64,000 bases of DNA, taken from NCBI GenBank assembly GCA_965262665.1, contig CBDHFR010000004.1:2666001-2730000 (forward strand). The letters are read 5' to 3'. Each line of letters starts with the position of its first letter. The stretch's first letter is position 1. The position numbers were made by a program, and so were the translations under genes. Positions 63,712 through 64,000 of the stretch are shown here, one piece after another. Source of the stretch: CBDBND01 sp965262665 (lineage in GTDB: Bacteria > Pseudomonadota > Alphaproteobacteria > Rhodospirillales > Rhodospirillaceae). Under the pieces are notes generated by a model. It was given only the letters and a program-made list of their open reading frames with translations. It was not told the DNA's origin and did not search any database.

Positions 63712-63750
63712 GTGCTCAATGCGTGCCAGGGGTTTGACCTGCTCTTGGTC

Positions 63751-64000
63751 CTAATATCCCCGTTCAATATCGACGACGGACAACATTTTCTCTCCCGTCA
63801 CATACCGGCGCAGATTTTCCCGCAAAATGATCCATAAGGTATCCCGACCTGCATCGTTAAAGCTGGAGACATGAGGCGTAATCAACAGGTTCGGTGCATT
63901 CCATAACGGGTGACCTGTTGGGACCGGCTCGGGGTCTTGAACGTCTAGGCCAGCACCGGCGATGTCCCCATTTTCCAGCGCAGCGACAAGATCCTCGGTG
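63751..64000 (-). CDS. D-2-hydroxyacid dehydrogenase family, C-terminal part (partial)
   Basis: The last 83 residues of a D-isomer-specific 2-hydroxyacid dehydrogenase: TEDLVAALENGDIAGAGLDV, QDPEPVPTGHPLWNAPNLLI, TPHVSSFNDAGRDTL, with the catalytic histidine in TPHVSS. The stop is TAG at 63753-63751. The N-terminal NAD-binding domain lies beyond the window. The C-terminal portion is conventional and shows no lesion. Confidence 0.85.
   Translation of the reverse strand, partial: TEDLVAALENGDIAGAGLDVQDPEPVPTGHPLWNAPNLLITPHVSSFNDAGRDTLWIILRENLRRYVTGEKMLSVVDIERGY

Noticed and set aside
1..64000. tRNA or rRNA genes
   Set aside because: No cloverleaf-like sequence with a GTTCGA-type T arm and no rRNA core was seen by eye; a dedicated scan would be needed to exclude a tRNA fully.

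Overview
The window reads as a chromosomal segment of a Gram-negative proteobacterium, most likely an alphaproteobacterium. The grounds are the families present (class I cytochrome c, tandem glutathione S-transferases, a TRAP-type binding protein, several RND efflux pumps, DUF429) and the moderately high GC; no rRNA or tRNA is visible to settle it. It is unusually rich in insertion sequences (IS3, IS5, IS6, IS21, IS30, IS630 and ISAs1 families) and in broken genes. At least ten genes carry in-frame stops or small frameshifts. This suggests a genome in decay, for example a host-restricted lifestyle, or an assembly with indel errors.

Region 1 (1-9.1 kb): a metabolic cluster of cupin, NTF2-like protein, SAM methyltransferase, SDR, flavin amine oxidase, a flavin-reductase-like protein carrying a PCP_red-like C-terminal domain, and an alpha/beta hydrolase. 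A second cupin and a TPP-dependent enzyme at its left edge are cut by IS3 and IS630 elements. Region 2 (9.1-13.3 kb): a decayed response regulator and a decayed class III cyclase split by an IS5 element with a 3-bp target duplication, then an intact cytochrome c. Region 3 (13.6-21.2 kb): an RND efflux operon of one adaptor and two pumps; the second pump is frameshifted and truncated by an IS21-like end.

Region 4 (21.2-36.5 kb): a graveyard of mobile DNA. It holds three copies of a noncoding palindromic repeat, a dead tyrosine recombinase, a DUF429 gene, fragments of IS3, IS630, ISAs1, IS6 and a serine recombinase, a GST cluster, and a nest of insertions (IS21 into or beside IS6, IS3 into IS21, IS30 into a second IS3).

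Region 5 (33.9-47.5 kb) is the most interesting part. It holds a truncated Cas1-like gene, an HTH-like gene, an HNH endonuclease and a family B DNA polymerase in one operon, and a second divergent copy of the same polymerase in opposite orientation 4.4 kb away. Between the polymerases lies cargo: a zinc-ribbon protein, two lipoproteins, a HEPN/AbiU2-like gene and a DUF4238-like gene. Cas1, PolB and HNH are the hallmark set of casposons, so I read this as a decaying casposon-like element, or two related ones, in a bacterium. The right edge is fused into a phoD-like gene.

Region 6 (47.6-64 kb): ordinary chromosome again. It contains an enoyl-CoA hydratase, a broken TPR-sulfotransferase-methyltransferase locus, TfoX-like and VOC proteins, a TRAP binding protein with a stop codon, a second RND pump operon divergent from a TetR regulator with a palindromic operator, two kinase-like (APH fold) genes (one broken), a 2OG-Fe(II) oxygenase-like protein, a sulfotransferase and the end of a D-2-hydroxyacid dehydrogenase.
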